A DNA stretch of 21,452 nt, taken from IMG/VR virus record IMGVR_UViG_3300025769_001003, positions 1-21,452 of that record; one strand, 5' to 3'. The notes below the pieces were generated by a model. It had not been told where the DNA came from and did no database searches. It was given only the letters and a program-made list of their open reading frames with translations. The DNA comes from a virus. Of this stretch, positions 11,748 to 20,990 are shown piece by piece (the first letter of the stretch is position 1; each line of letters begins with the position of its first letter). Both the position numbers and the translations under genes were made by a program.

Positions 11748-11804
11748 TGCCTTGAAATTGTCCCTGATGAACTCCTCAAGCTGCCTAACGGAAGCAACCC
11801 ACCT
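11726..11804 (-). other. Overlap of two giant ORFs: likely -1 frameshift zone
   Basis: The upstream ORF (frame of 15502) stays open to 11726, but its last ~20 residues (LRSSSGTISRQWHPRWV) look non-coding. In the -1 frame, open from 11804 onward, the same DNA encodes VASVRQLEEFIRDNFKAV, which leads smoothly into the second ORF. No canonical X-XXY-YYZ slippery heptamer is visible in the overlap. A recent mutation or assembly error is therefore as likely as programmed frameshifting. Confidence 0.5.
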
Positions 11805-14800
11805 TCAGGGGCCGATGGTCGCTGTGCTGTAATAGCCTCAGCCGAGACATCAGATCCTACGGTTACTTCGGATTCCTCTAAGTATTCTTTGGCAGCATCG
11901 ACGAATCGGTCAACCCTTGTTTCGACGGGGATTTCCCCGAAGACTTCCGGGGCGACACGCTGTCCAACCTCCGCAAGTTTTTGTCCGTATTGCTCCCGAA
12001 GACGAACGAGCCTGTCCCGAATCTCCGTTGTGACTCCTCCGGACTGTATTTCTTGTAAATAACTTTCCCCATTTTTTTTATCTCTCCAATCGTTTTCTGT
12101 AAAAGTAGCAATTGCACTATCATCGTCAACTATTAAATCATTTCGTGTTAAAGCGAACTCCTCAAGAAGTGGTTTCAGTGCATTGACCTTTGCTTCCGTC
12201 AATGCTGCGGGTTCTCCGTTTCTGTTGGTTACGCCGAAGATAATGATCCCGGTTCCGTCTAATGAAGGACGACTAGAGAAACCCTGTATAGCCTTTGCAG
12301 CGTTAGCTATTTTCTTATTTGGATCATTTCTTTTTGATTCAATAAACTCAACAAAATCACCAATGTCAGCTTCGTCTAAATTACGAAGAGTCAATGCTCT
12401 ATTGTTTTTGCCGCCCTTGCCCATAACAACGCTGGCTGTGCCAGCCTGCTCAGTAACCCAAGCGAGCGCATTCGTAAAGACACGAACTGCTTCCTCGGAA
12501 CCCATTAGATAGAACTGCCCTGATGGTGCAAGGTTACCTTCCCATGAACCCACGCCGAACTGCGAATCACGCAGAGTTATGGACGGAGCCATTAATTCAA
12601 TCACCGCCGGCACAATGTCGTTCAGAACCTCTTCTGTGACTTGGGTCTTCTGATCCTCGTTCAATTCGTCGAACTTCGGATAGATGCTCGTAATTGCCCC
12701 TCCAAGGCCGTAATCAACCTCAGCGGATACTCGGTAAGTATTTTCAATAAAGGACGTTTCTAGGTCGGATTCCTTGAGTCCGTACTGCCTTAGCGTACGC
12801 ATCCACCCGACCGCTTGGATCTGCGCCGGAAGCCAGTCGCTCTTTCCCTTCCAGCTAATCTTATTCAGGTAATCCGTTAGATCATTTCCCCATTCAGCAA
12901 TCGCTTCGTATTCATTGTTTGATGGAGAACCCTCGAGATCCCGTAGAAGAGTGATTTCTTGCGTTACAACCTGAGGACCTTTTTCAGTAACCTTTGTTTC
13001 ATTGTACCGAAGAACGGCCTCCTCCGGAACAATCTTGTCCTGTTTCTTTTTTGTTTTAGTTATGACAACGGTTGCTGGCTGGCCGTCAACGGTCAGTCGC
13101 CCTGCGTCAGAAAATTCTTTCAACCTCGTAAGGGTCTGCTGATCCAGCTTACCCGAATCCCGGCCCGTATGCACATCAGCAACGAACGGACGACCACCTT
13201 CGAGGTTGTCACCCATGATTGTTCTTGTAGTCCTGCCGTTACCCGCATCAATGAAATCCGATAGCTTTGCGCCTAGACCTTTTTCGGGAACCTGATCCCG
13301 GAAAATGGATTCGAGTTTAGCGTCAGCTAGTCCGCCCTTTTTGCCGTGCTTGATTCCTACTAGACGGTCAATGACCCGGAACGTATTCTGAATACCAGCT
13401 GATGGGGATGCGTTCTGCTGGGACGCAAGCCAAGCAAGCATCATCTTTGGGCCACGATCCGGACCGAACTCCTGAATGAACCGATCCTCTAGTCCATCGT
13501 ACCAAGAACCAGCAGTAAAGATTTCATCGTCAGTGAACCAAGCAGAGGTTTCCTCAGCCCAGCCAGCAAACGATTTACCACCAACGGATCTATCATTACC
13601 AATATGCAACGGCAAGCCATCGACCTCTAGACGAATTGATTCATTCTTGCCCTCGCCTGTACCCTTCTGGCGATTCTTTTTAGCCCTAAGGTTCTGCTTC
13701 GGATCACCTGTTGCGCCACGAATGAACTCAACTGAACCAACCCCGGCCACTACGTCCGGTTCCCCTACGGTAACACGATCATAGACCGGATGCTTCTTGC
13801 CACGTACCTCAATCTCCCCGACCTTATTACCGAGCTTGACTTCGCCTCGTGTAGTTGGGCGACCTCTTGGCTCTGACTTCTTGTCAGGATATGTCTTCAG
13901 TGTCAGCGGTTTGCCGCTGGTGAAGTCCAAGGTATAGTAGTGCTTGCTCCCTTGCTCGACGGATACAATTGTGCTTGGCTCACCCTCTGGGGCCTGCGTC
14001 CACTTCCATCCAGCCTTCTGCTTGAATAGATTACTACGAACCAAAGCACCTTCTTCGGATGGCTTGCGTTCCATGATGGAATCCGTGCTGGTGTCGCTTG
14101 TCTCCAAGACAGGGCTACCACCCTCGATGCGAATACTTCCACCCTCGAAGGTCTGGTCACTAAGATCCTCGGTTGTTTCGAGATCAACAAAGCGGCCCTC
14201 GTCGTATTGTTCGGGCTGGAACTTCTTGAAGAACGGAGGTGCGGCCTCGGCTCTTTCGCCCACGAACCGCTGTGGTATGTAAGTACCCATTGCCTCCGCT
14301 GTAACCTCAGCACCCGGTTCACTAATAATAAATTGCTCATCGAGGTTCGCATCAGTAATTATCTCAAGTGCTGTTCTTTCAGCCTCCTGCTCGGACGATG
14401 CTTGTACTGGTCGAGTTCTTTGGTTCCCGGAATTGTCAGTGTAAGTCACCTCAAAAATCTTTTGACCCCCCGTGGACACGGCTTTGGTCTCACGTGGTTG
14501 GAACAAAGTTCCACGTGACGCTCTTTCAAATGCACCGAAGCCGCCCGCTGTACCGCCACCCACAACACCGCCAATAAGGAACTCATTGAACCTCTGCCCG
14601 AGAACATTCATTGACATTAGTTCACGGTCATCGTCATAGGTTGCATTAGCAAACGAATCAAGTAGCTGGCCCTGTGCTGATTCAGTAAAGCCCTCCGCAG
14701 CGAAGCCCTCGGCGACCTCACGCTTGAGACTCTTCAGTTGTCCGGATGTAAGTTTACCCCCACCCCGTAAGAAATTTTTGAGTCCCGGAACAGTCTTGAG

Positions 14801-15502
14801 AAAGCCAGCACTTTCAAGCGCAGTCCCCAGAACCACATAACCCATGGATGACATAGCGACTTGATTTCTCTCCTCGCTGTCCATTTGAGTAAAAGATTTT
14901 TTAAGAGTCCCTTCGGCATCATTGATTGCTTCGCTAATCATCTGCGGTGCAGCGGAAGCCACAACGCCAGCTACAGCACCGGGAACGCCACCGACTGCAC
15001 CACCGACTGCGCCTGCTGCTAGGCTAACCGGAACCTGCCCGAAGCCCTGAACTATCTGTCCCGGAAGGGATTGGGCGAAGTCCTCATCTAGCCCGATCCT
15101 TTCGCCTATGCTACTAGCTAGGTCACGTAGACGCACTGCATTATCCAGTGCCTTGTTCTTGGCCTGATTCTTCTTTATACGGTGCTGAAGAACTTCCTCA
15201 CGGGTCAACCCTAGCTCCGGCGGTTGCTGGGCTATGTAGGCATCAATAGCCTCATCGCTGGTGTCCTCGTCCTCCGGCATTAGCATACCACGGGCTTGCT
15301 CGAAACCAGCACCTGCATTGATTGCAGCCTGAAGGCCGCCTGTCAGTAGACCCTTGCCTATATCCACCAGAAGACCATCGTCATCAGTAGATGTCTCGAA
15401 CTGCCTTGCAGCGAACGCAATGATCTGATCCTCCGTAGCACCCTCCGGGTGGTTGATACGAAGAACCTGACCGCTTGGAGTATTAACGGAGGTTATAGGC
15501 AT
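11726..15502 (-). CDS. Giant virion ejection/polyvalent protein, N-terminal part (1258 aa)
   Basis: Begins MPITSVNTPSGQVLRINHPE, then GATEDQIIAFAARQF (21-35), a short helical motif common at the start of phage internal virion and polyvalent proteins. Residues 149-185 (VPVSLAAGAVGGAVGGVPGA and following) and 308-325 (FLIGGVVGGGTAGGFGAF) are Gly/Ala-rich hydrophobic stretches resembling glycine-zipper membrane segments, as expected for proteins that enter the host envelope during DNA ejection. A conserved-looking block at 667-700 has WYDGLEDRF and MMLAWLASQQNASP. No lysozyme or transglycosylase active site was identified. The gene lies after the 534-aa gene with a 1-nt gap and before the 886-codon ORF, with which it probably forms one ~2150-residue protein. 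Confidence 0.75.
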   Translation of the reverse strand: MPITSVNTPSGQVLRINHPEGATEDQIIAFAARQFETSTDDDGLLVDIGKGLLTGGLQAAINAGAGFEQARGMLMPEDEDTSDEAIDAYIAQQPPELGLTREEVLQHRIKKNQAKNKALDNAVRLRDLASSIGERIGLDEDFAQSLPGQIVQGFGQVPVSLAAGAVGGAVGGVPGAVAGVVASAAPQMISEAINDAEGTLKKSFTQMDSEERNQVAMSSMGYVVLGTALESAGFLKTVPGLKNFLRGGGKLTSGQLKSLKREVAEGFAAEGFTESAQGQLLDSFANATYDDDRELMSMNVLGQRFNEFLIGGVVGGGTAGGFGAFERASRGTLFQPRETKAVSTGGQKIFEVTYTDNSGNQRTRPVQASSEQEAERTALEIITDANLDEQFIISEPGAEVTAEAMGTYIPQRFVGERAEAAPPFFKKFQPEQYDEGRFVDLETTEDLSDQTFEGGSIRIEGGSPVLETSDTSTDSIMERKPSEEGALVRSNLFKQKAGWKWTQAPEGEPSTIVSVEQGSKHYYTLDFTSGKPLTLKTYPDKKSEPRGRPTTRGEVKLGNKVGEIEVRGKKHPVYDRVTVGEPDVVAGVGSVEFIRGATGDPKQNLRAKKNRQKGTGEGKNESIRLEVDGLPLHIGNDRSVGGKSFAGWAEETSAWFTDDEIFTAGSWYDGLEDRFIQEFGPDRGPKMMLAWLASQQNASPSAGIQNTFRVIDRLVGIKHGKKGGLADAKLESIFRDQVPEKGLGAKLSDFIDAGNGRTTRTIMGDNLEGGRPFVADVHTGRDSGKLDQQTLTRLKEFSDAGRLTVDGQPATVVITKTKKKQDKIVPEEAVLRYNETKVTEKGPQVVTQEITLLRDLEGSPSNNEYEAIAEWGNDLTDYLNKISWKGKSDWLPAQIQAVGWMRTLRQYGLKESDLETSFIENTYRVSAEVDYGLGGAITSIYPKFDELNEDQKTQVTEEVLNDIVPAVIELMAPSITLRDSQFGVGSWEGNLAPSGQFYLMGSEEAVRVFTNALAWVTEQAGTASVVMGKGGKNNRALTLRNLDEADIGDFVEFIESKRNDPNKKIANAAKAIQGFSSRPSLDGTGIIIFGVTNRNGEPAALTEAKVNALKPLLEEFALTRNDLIVDDDSAIATFTENDWRDKKNGESYLQEIQSGGVTTEIRDRLVRLREQYGQKLAEVGQRVAPEVFGEIPVETRVDRFVDAAKEYLEESEVTVGSDVSAEAITAQRPSAPEGGLLPLGSLRSSSGTISRQWHPRWV

Positions 15503-15503
15503 A

Positions 15504-17108
15504 CTAGTTGTCTACAGAAAATCCGGGAAATTTATTGAGACCGAATGATGAAAGTATGGCCCTGCCTCCGGCAGTCTGATTCAGCAGATTAACCGCACGA
15601 TTGTACTCAGCGGAACCGGGCTTTAGTTTCTGGGTAGGCGTTCTGAGATTACCCTTACTATCAATTGTCAGACCACCCTCCCCGATCCGGTCAACCCCGA
15701 GGGACTCCAATGAAGCATTAATCTGGCTAGATTTTACTGGATCTTGTTCGGGATTCAATAAATTTATAAGATCAGCCTGCGCTGCTGCTAACTGAACTTC
15801 CTTGGTTCTTGTCGTAAGTTCCGCTTGAGTTAGTTTAGCAAGATTAGCTTCACGTTGCTCCGGAGTAAGCATTGCAGTGTCAAGACCCGGCAGGCCACCC
15901 AGTGCTTGGCCAATAGAACTCCTTGCGAATCGAGCCAGTCTATCGACTTCGTCCTGAGTACGCATGGATGATTGTTTAGAAAGTATTCCAGTAATCTCGC
16001 TGGGAATATTTTGTGCGGACGGTAACTGTATTTGCCCTCGCTGATCAATCATTCCTGACGGAACATTGCCCCCGAAATTATCACGAAGCATTTGTTGACG
16101 AACTAGTCGTTGTTCACGCTCGTCAAGTGGCTGGCCCGGTCCACGCATACGTTCACGATCCATCCGATCTAGCTCCTGTATCTGTGAAATAGTTGGTGCG
16201 CCCGTCCTTCCACCCAAGCTGGACTGACTCAGTATTGCTTGCTGTGTAGCAGCTACACCCCTATCCATGACCGGAGCGGAGCCCATTGCTCCGTAACCTT
16301 TCTCGGGATCAAAAGTAGTACCCATTGATGCAGCGTATATTTTAGCTTGCTCTGTTTCAAAATCATTCAATGGTCCACTCTTGATACGATTTTCAAAGTT
16401 ATCCTGCGGGGACATCGCATCAGGCGTTTCCCGGTTTATAGCTGAATCAAGTAGGATAGTCCCCTCGTTGTCCATGCGTGGACCAACCGATCGAGCGGGG
16501 GCTGATGCGCCCGCTGTGTCAAAGAAACGAGTAGCATCGGGTGTGTATTGAACGCCCCCTCCAACAAGTGGTAATCCTTGTACCGATGTAGCCTCCTTAG
16601 CTACCTCCATTGGTGTACGATCTCCTTGTCCCGTTAAGTCCTGAACCGTTTGGCTTACACCCCTCAAAACAGCAGCCGGAAAATTAACTGTTCCAGTTGG
16701 GTTTAGAACCTGATTATTAATAGCCTGACCCGGTCCCCCGTACTCAGTGGAATTTCTAACAATTTCTGAGTAAGGATTAAAAATGTCGGCCTGCATCATG
16801 CCCGGAGCCATATTCATTTCTCCAAGCGTGGGGGTGCTATCAAACACCGGGGCTTTGGGTTCATCAACACCATTCGCTTGTGGCACTGAAGTCCCTGCAT
16901 TCTGTTGGGAGTCATTTGCACCACCCGTTGCGGTTTGATTCGGGATCATCCCGAACCTGTACGCATTACGAAGCCCCTCGTCCCCTATGGGGGAAAAGGG
17001 GAGAGTGCTTTCCGCCGTTGAGGTTTCACCGAATGCACGAGTATCCCGCAGGATTTTTTTAAGCTGCTCGTCTTCGTCGATTGTGTTTCCAAATGGGTCT
17101 ATAGCCAT
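15504..17108 (-). CDS. Virion-associated protein candidate, 534 aa
   Basis: No recognised domain. It begins MAIDPFGNTIDEDEQLKKIL. Much of it is rich in G, P, Q, T and N and probably disordered (including MDRERMRGPGQPLDEREQRL), with a helical region near residues 380-460 (RLARFARSSIGQAL; AELTTRTKEVQLAAAQADLI) and a C-terminus ending FPGFSVDN. Position directly before the giant protein, and the composition, suggest an internal-core or scaffolding-like virion role, but this is inference. It has its own consensus promoter at 17115-17143, with the predicted transcript start at the ATG. It ends TAG-T-ATG with the next gene. Confidence 0.6.
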   Translation of the reverse strand: MAIDPFGNTIDEDEQLKKILRDTRAFGETSTAESTLPFSPIGDEGLRNAYRFGMIPNQTATGGANDSQQNAGTSVPQANGVDEPKAPVFDSTPTLGEMNMAPGMMQADIFNPYSEIVRNSTEYGGPGQAINNQVLNPTGTVNFPAAVLRGVSQTVQDLTGQGDRTPMEVAKEATSVQGLPLVGGGVQYTPDATRFFDTAGASAPARSVGPRMDNEGTILLDSAINRETPDAMSPQDNFENRIKSGPLNDFETEQAKIYAASMGTTFDPEKGYGAMGSAPVMDRGVAATQQAILSQSSLGGRTGAPTISQIQELDRMDRERMRGPGQPLDEREQRLVRQQMLRDNFGGNVPSGMIDQRGQIQLPSAQNIPSEITGILSKQSSMRTQDEVDRLARFARSSIGQALGGLPGLDTAMLTPEQREANLAKLTQAELTTRTKEVQLAAAQADLINLLNPEQDPVKSSQINASLESLGVDRIGEGGLTIDSKGNLRTPTQKLKPGSAEYNRAVNLLNQTAGGRAILSSFGLNKFPGFSVDN

Positions 17109-17114
17109 AGCGGT

Positions 17115-17143
17115 ATTATATCATATAGGGTTAGAGAATGTAA
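17115..17143 (-). promoter_or_regulatory. Consensus promoter with predicted leaderless start
   Basis: On the minus strand: TTACAT (17143-17138), a 17-nt spacer and a perfect TATAAT (17120-17115). Only six bases separate the -10 box from the ATG at 17108, so transcription should begin at or within about two bases of the start codon. It would allow separate expression of the 534-aa and giant-protein genes. Confidence 0.6.
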
Positions 17144-17147
17144 AAAA

Positions 17148-17765
17148 TTAAGTAGTCGCAGCCATAGTAATGGATACAGCAAGGTCAGTTGTGTCATTGT
17201 CTAAGGTAATAGCTGCCGTAGTAGCTTGCATTTCTATTATCACCCTAACTGGAACCACGGAGGCGGGACAATCCAGAGTGGAGTTATAGGAAGCCGAAGT
17301 ATCGGGATCGCCAGATACCCCCGTATCAGTCACGGAGACCTTGGAGACTCCACCTACAGTAGCACTAATAATAGATTTCGTTTCGTTGACTGGACCAGAA
17401 CCACCTGCGTGATTCTGACTACTTGCGGTTGCGGAAAAGTTTAGATTGAATTGAAAATCAACAGCAGCTTGATACGAAAATTCTATACTTTGAAATAAAT
17501 TAACATTGCTTGGGTTATTGCCTGTTATTGTGGCAGTTCTATTTTTAGTAAATGGCAAACCAACTACTTCTTCCAAATTACTAGATCCAGTTCCTGTAAA
17601 AAAAACATTATCCGTTGCCCACTTATGCAGGTCGTCTGGGTCGCCCCTGTCCACCCAGTCTTGTTTATTGCAGTTCACATATATGCCAGTACTCCCACTT
17701 GGACCCTGAAAAGTGTTCCCGCTAAAAGTGGCAAAAGGCCCTGATCTAAGGATGGGGTTAGGCAT
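17148..17765 (-). CDS. Beta-rich structural protein candidate, 205 aa
   Basis: Begins MPNPILRSGPFATFSGNTFQ. The composition is rich in S, T, N, V and A, with few charges and an alternating strand pattern throughout (for example VDFQFNLNFSATASSQ and VVPVRVIIEMQATTAAITLD). No signal peptide or membrane segment. This is typical of virion decoration, tail-fibre or receptor-contact proteins, but no family is recognised. Its start shares an A with the stop of the upstream gene (TAATG), and it is followed by a 39-nt gap with a promoter. Confidence 0.55.
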   Translation of the reverse strand: MPNPILRSGPFATFSGNTFQGPSGSTGIYVNCNKQDWVDRGDPDDLHKWATDNVFFTGTGSSNLEEVVGLPFTKNRTATITGNNPSNVNLFQSIEFSYQAAVDFQFNLNFSATASSQNHAGGSGPVNETKSIISATVGGVSKVSVTDTGVSGDPDTSASYNSTLDCPASVVPVRVIIEMQATTAAITLDNDTTDLAVSITMAATT

Positions 17766-18235
17766 TATGTGGCCTTAGTTAAGAAGATCCTCGTCCCAGC
17801 GGTATTATTTGACTGAACAATATCTAAGGTTTGTTCAGCGAACCCAAATAGTGTTTCATCCGCTTCTTCGCTTCCTCCTTGTCCGGGGTCAAGATTTTTA
17901 GTAGCATCTGGGGCAATAGTGCTATCAGTACCACGCTGACTTATATCTGAATTAGCATCAGTCTGGTTTTTGCTTGGCTCGTATTCAGTAGATAAATCAA
18001 ACAAAGCCTTATCACGGGCGGCATCTGCGGCCTCCTTTATTTGTCTTCTTCGTGATGCGGATGTAGCACGAGACAATGCTTCACGTTCCTGTCTTCGTAT
18101 GTTTCTGCGAATCCTACCCTCTTCACGGGTTCCTCGTTGTCGATCAAGGGACTCCTTTTTAGATCGGGCTTTTTCTTCCTTAGCTAAATCACGATCCAAA
18201 TAAGCACTCTGCCTGAACTCATCGAACTCATCCAT
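17765..18235 (-). CDS. Charged helical protein, 156 aa (virion-associated candidate)
   Basis: The first 85 residues are a very charged helix (RDLAKEEKARSKKESLDRQR, then RNIRRQEREALSRATSASRR) likely to be coiled coil. A polar linker follows (90-125), and the C-terminus is a less charged segment (ETLFGFAEQTLDIVQSNN, then TRIFLTKAT). Size and position among structural genes recall small internal virion proteins such as T7 gp14, but sequence similarity was not seen. It lies one base after the start region of the 634-aa gene's stop and ends by TAATG. Confidence 0.55.
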   Translation of the reverse strand: MDEFDEFRQSAYLDRDLAKEEKARSKKESLDRQRGTREEGRIRRNIRRQEREALSRATSASRRRQIKEAADAARDKALFDLSTEYEPSKNQTDANSDISQRGTDSTIAPDATKNLDPGQGGSEEADETLFGFAEQTLDIVQSNNTAGTRIFLTKAT

Positions 18236-18236
18236 A

Positions 18237-20141
18237 TTACATATTTCCTACTGCCGTACAGGTAGCGATTACAATTTGCTTTTGAAATATGTTAGTCCCG
18301 TCCTTGTCCGTAAACGCTTTCTTAACATTTACATCAAGTGTATACTTTTGCCCGACAGGGTCCGGGGGACCACCAGAAACTTTTAATCTACCAGAAGCAT
18401 TGAATCCAACTCTACGGCCTTCTATTGACGCTACACGACTTGCGATTGCTTGGCTATTTACAGTAGTGCTGCGAGCAGTTGTTATGATTTCTTCTTCACT
18501 TGTCGAAGGAACTTCAACAATTAAATCAGTACCCCAATTCGCATCAGAGGGTAGTGTTTCGGTTCCGTCAGCAGCCTGTTTGACTGTCGTAAATGCTACA
18601 TTCAAGTCACCGGGTCTATCGTATGATGATTGATAACTGTCAGTCCCCGAAGCAGCATTTCTTCTGGTTGAACTTATGACTCTATAGGTTGTATCACTTG
18701 TGTTGGAGGTAAAGTCAGCGGGGTCATTTCTTGAGACATCATCTTTAAATTTAATAATCCATCTTGTTCCATCGTATTCGACTCTAACAGTAATTCTCCC
18801 GCTTATAAAGTAGCTTTTTGTACTCGTGCCTTGCCAAGTGCCACTAGCGGGACCACCTGAACTCCAAGTTTGTACTTGGTACTTTCCTGAATCAATTACA
18901 TATGATATTGGATCTGATTGAAATGCAACTTTACCGTTTACCAAAGATCCCTCTTGTTCTAGATGAATATTTTCTATAACGGTACTAACCACTTTGTAAG
19001 GATCAGTAGCTGTGTCTATTTGAAGCCCGCCCTCTCTGGAAAGAACTCCTGTGTCCCCAGTAAGCGTCAAGGAGGATCTAGTTCTGTAACCTCTTAAACC
19101 TTGATTGTTATGATAAGCTGGCTGTATACGACTATTCTCAATAAACGGAGAAATAAATGCTTCTTTTTTCGCCCAGCTACTTGGGTTCCATAAACCCAAA
19201 GAACTCTCTTTGGTAAAATCACCGTCTACAATATCTGCTGATCTTTGGTAATATGTATAAATGTCAGCCTTTACAATAGCTTCTACAGGTGCTTCTAATT
19301 TAGTAAAAACAGAGCTACCGATTCTCTCAACGTTTACAACCCCCGGAAAAGTAAAGGGGACTAGTTTCTCGTACTCGAAGGCAAGCTTCTCCCCACCGCC
19401 TGAACTAGTTAAAGTAGTTCCATCTGACTTAGAAATAAAAGATGTAGTAAATCTTTTAAGCCCCGAAAAATTATCTGTGTCCTGAGAAATTATGTAGTTA
19501 TCAGCATTAATGGTAGGAGCCGTAACTAGATCCTGCTGGGTAGTTTGCAGTACACCATCCCCGATTGGACGAATATCTTTAGCCAATGTACCTGCTTGAA
19601 TAAATGTTTGCGTAAGGGTCCTTGATGAATCCGTATCATCAACTTCAAATGATGCCAAGAAACAACGGACAGCGGTCTCCGAATCTATTTGGTGATCAAT
19701 GAAATCACTACCTACCGTATCCTCCGAAGAAGGAACATCCGTACCCGCTAGTGCTATCTTTTCTCGTTGTACTCTCCGTAACCCATTTAGCTCTAAGTCC
19801 ACGGTATCGTCCTTTACTTGAACAAATGTTCCGCTTAGCGTTTCGTAGACTAACTCAATGACGTAATCATCTCCACGACCAATGGACTCAGTGGTAACGA
19901 GTCGCATATTGTCGTAGGCTTCACCAGATCTGTTATCTAGCCCATCAACAACTGGGCTACCCGTATCAGAATACAGACTACCATATGTAAGGAATATGTT
20001 AGCCTTGTTTGTATTGAACCAATCGTTCCGAGGGTTCAGGGGCCTGCATCGCAGAGTAAGCCGATAACGGCCATTCTGTAGCTGTTCTACGGCTGGCTGA
20101 TTGATTAACTTTAGCCGATTAGTTCTGTGCGATATAGACAT
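18237..20141 (-). CDS. Large beta-rich tail/virion protein candidate, 634 aa
   Basis: Begins MSISHRTNRLKLINQPAVEQ. Nearly all predicted strands: an N-terminal domain (GRYRLTLRCRPLNPRNDWF; ANIFLTYGSLYSD), a central part with aromatic and Gly/Ser-rich loops (KYQVQTWSSGGPASG), and a C-terminal domain ending IFQKQIVIATCTAVGNM. No enzyme motif. This fits a tail or host-contact structural protein, but no family was recognised. The ATG at 20141 is preferred over a TTG at 20153 because it forms the TAATG stop-start overlap seen through this gene cluster. Confidence 0.6.
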   Translation of the reverse strand: MSISHRTNRLKLINQPAVEQLQNGRYRLTLRCRPLNPRNDWFNTNKANIFLTYGSLYSDTGSPVVDGLDNRSGEAYDNMRLVTTESIGRGDDYVIELVYETLSGTFVQVKDDTVDLELNGLRRVQREKIALAGTDVPSSEDTVGSDFIDHQIDSETAVRCFLASFEVDDTDSSRTLTQTFIQAGTLAKDIRPIGDGVLQTTQQDLVTAPTINADNYIISQDTDNFSGLKRFTTSFISKSDGTTLTSSGGGEKLAFEYEKLVPFTFPGVVNVERIGSSVFTKLEAPVEAIVKADIYTYYQRSADIVDGDFTKESSLGLWNPSSWAKKEAFISPFIENSRIQPAYHNNQGLRGYRTRSSLTLTGDTGVLSREGGLQIDTATDPYKVVSTVIENIHLEQEGSLVNGKVAFQSDPISYVIDSGKYQVQTWSSGGPASGTWQGTSTKSYFISGRITVRVEYDGTRWIIKFKDDVSRNDPADFTSNTSDTTYRVISSTRRNAASGTDSYQSSYDRPGDLNVAFTTVKQAADGTETLPSDANWGTDLIVEVPSTSEEEIITTARSTTVNSQAIASRVASIEGRRVGFNASGRLKVSGGPPDPVGQKYTLDVNVKKAFTDKDGTNIFQKQIVIATCTAVGNM

Positions 20142-20386
20142 TAGCAATCCCAAGCCCTGCGGCTCCAGTAGTTAGCGGATAGTTTACTGTTAGCTCCCTT
20201 GATGCCAGCACTTCTTGAGCAGTAGCTCTTCTTTCTGGCAGGGATGTTTTTCTTGATTGTCATATTGGCATCACCAAATCGGATGAGTTTTTCTTTGCCA
20301 CCTTCGCAGCCCTTCACGACGAACTTCTTCCCACCCTGAACTTCACGGCGGGGGACGTTGCACTTCATCTTTGATTTGTCAGCCAT
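20141..20386 (-). CDS. Small basic Cys-containing protein, 81 aa (DUF6321-like)
   Basis: Begins MADKSKMKCNVPRREVQGGK. Lysine/arginine-rich with four cysteines (residues 9, 28, 56 and 81). The later part, IRFGDANMTIKKNIPARKKS followed by YCSRSAGIKG, then LSANYWSRRAWDC, resembles the small DUF6321-type proteins of marine phages and large algal viruses; the family name is given from memory. Possibly DNA-binding or a minor virion component. Both ends overlap neighbours by one base (TAATG). Confidence 0.55.
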   Translation of the reverse strand: MADKSKMKCNVPRREVQGGKKFVVKGCEGGKEKLIRFGDANMTIKKNIPARKKSYCSRSAGIKGANSKLSANYWSRRAWDC

Positions 20387-20748
20387 TATTTTATTGCTTT
20401 CCTTGAGTAAAATTTTCCGTCATCACCCTCGTACATTTCGTAACCAGCTTTCTTTTCGCCAGCAATGGTTTTATAGAATGTTGGGTGATACATACCTTTT
20501 AGTATCTGACCAGATGGACTCCTTGAGGGCATATGACCACTCTTGTCTCTTTTGAGACTAGCCTTACGAGCGGCTCCAGAATCGTATCCAGCACCCCTTG
20601 GGTCAAACGCAACAGCACTAGGACCTAGCAATTTACGAACTCCTTGATCTACCTTTTCCAGTGCCTCGGCTTTCTTAGCCGCTTGGCTACGCTTTGCCAC
20701 GAAGGGATGCTCTACATCGAGTGGGAATTTTTTAATTTTTTTTGCCAT
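20386..20748 (-). CDS. Conserved small phage protein, 120 aa
   Basis: Begins MAKKIKKFPLDVEHPFVAKR, strongly basic at the N-terminus, with a helix (SQAAKKAEALEKVDQGVRKL). The second half has a pattern I associate with widespread unnamed marine-phage proteins: YDSGAARKASLKRDKSGHMP, ILKGMYHPTFYKTIAGE, then GYEMYEGDDGKFYSRK. Soluble, no membrane segment. Function unknown; a capsid-associated role is plausible from its place in the structural arm. TAATG overlaps on both sides. Confidence 0.6.
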   Translation of the reverse strand: MAKKIKKFPLDVEHPFVAKRSQAAKKAEALEKVDQGVRKLLGPSAVAFDPRGAGYDSGAARKASLKRDKSGHMPSRSPSGQILKGMYHPTFYKTIAGEKKAGYEMYEGDDGKFYSRKAIK

Positions 20749-20990
20749 TATTTTTTTCGTACCTTTGCTTTGGGTGTATTAGCGACTACGGTCTTCCCCT
20801 TGGCTCCTTCTCGCTTTTTCTTTCTTGCTGTTGCAGCTCTCTCAGTTTTCGTAAGGCTGAGTGCCTTACGTTTCGGTAAGCATCTGTCTGGATTTTTCGG
20901 ATTCTTAGAAGTTCCGCAAGGGCCTTTAATTGATCCATCAGTACCAATCCTTACCCAGTTCTCTTTGAGCCATTGTTGTAGTTGAGCCAT
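20748..20990 (-). CDS. Small basic protein, 80 aa (DUF5872-like)
   Basis: Begins MAQLQQWLKENWVRIGTDGS. The motif WLKENWVRIGTDGSIKGPCG, a CG/CLP cysteine pair (GPCGTSKNPKNPDRCLPK) and a lysine-rich tail resemble the DUF5872-type proteins of large DNA viruses and marine phages (recalled from memory). The C-terminal 35 residues are almost all K, R, A and T and should bind nucleic acid. It may condense DNA in the virion or infected cell. TAATG overlaps at both ends. Confidence 0.6.
   Translation of the reverse strand: MAQLQQWLKENWVRIGTDGSIKGPCGTSKNPKNPDRCLPKRKALSLTKTERAATARKKKREGAKGKTVVANTPKAKVRKK

Noticed and set aside
13903-14352. 149-codon minus-strand ORF inside the giant gene
   Set aside because: It is in another frame of the 1258-codon ORF, is rich in R, S and P, and has no context of its own.
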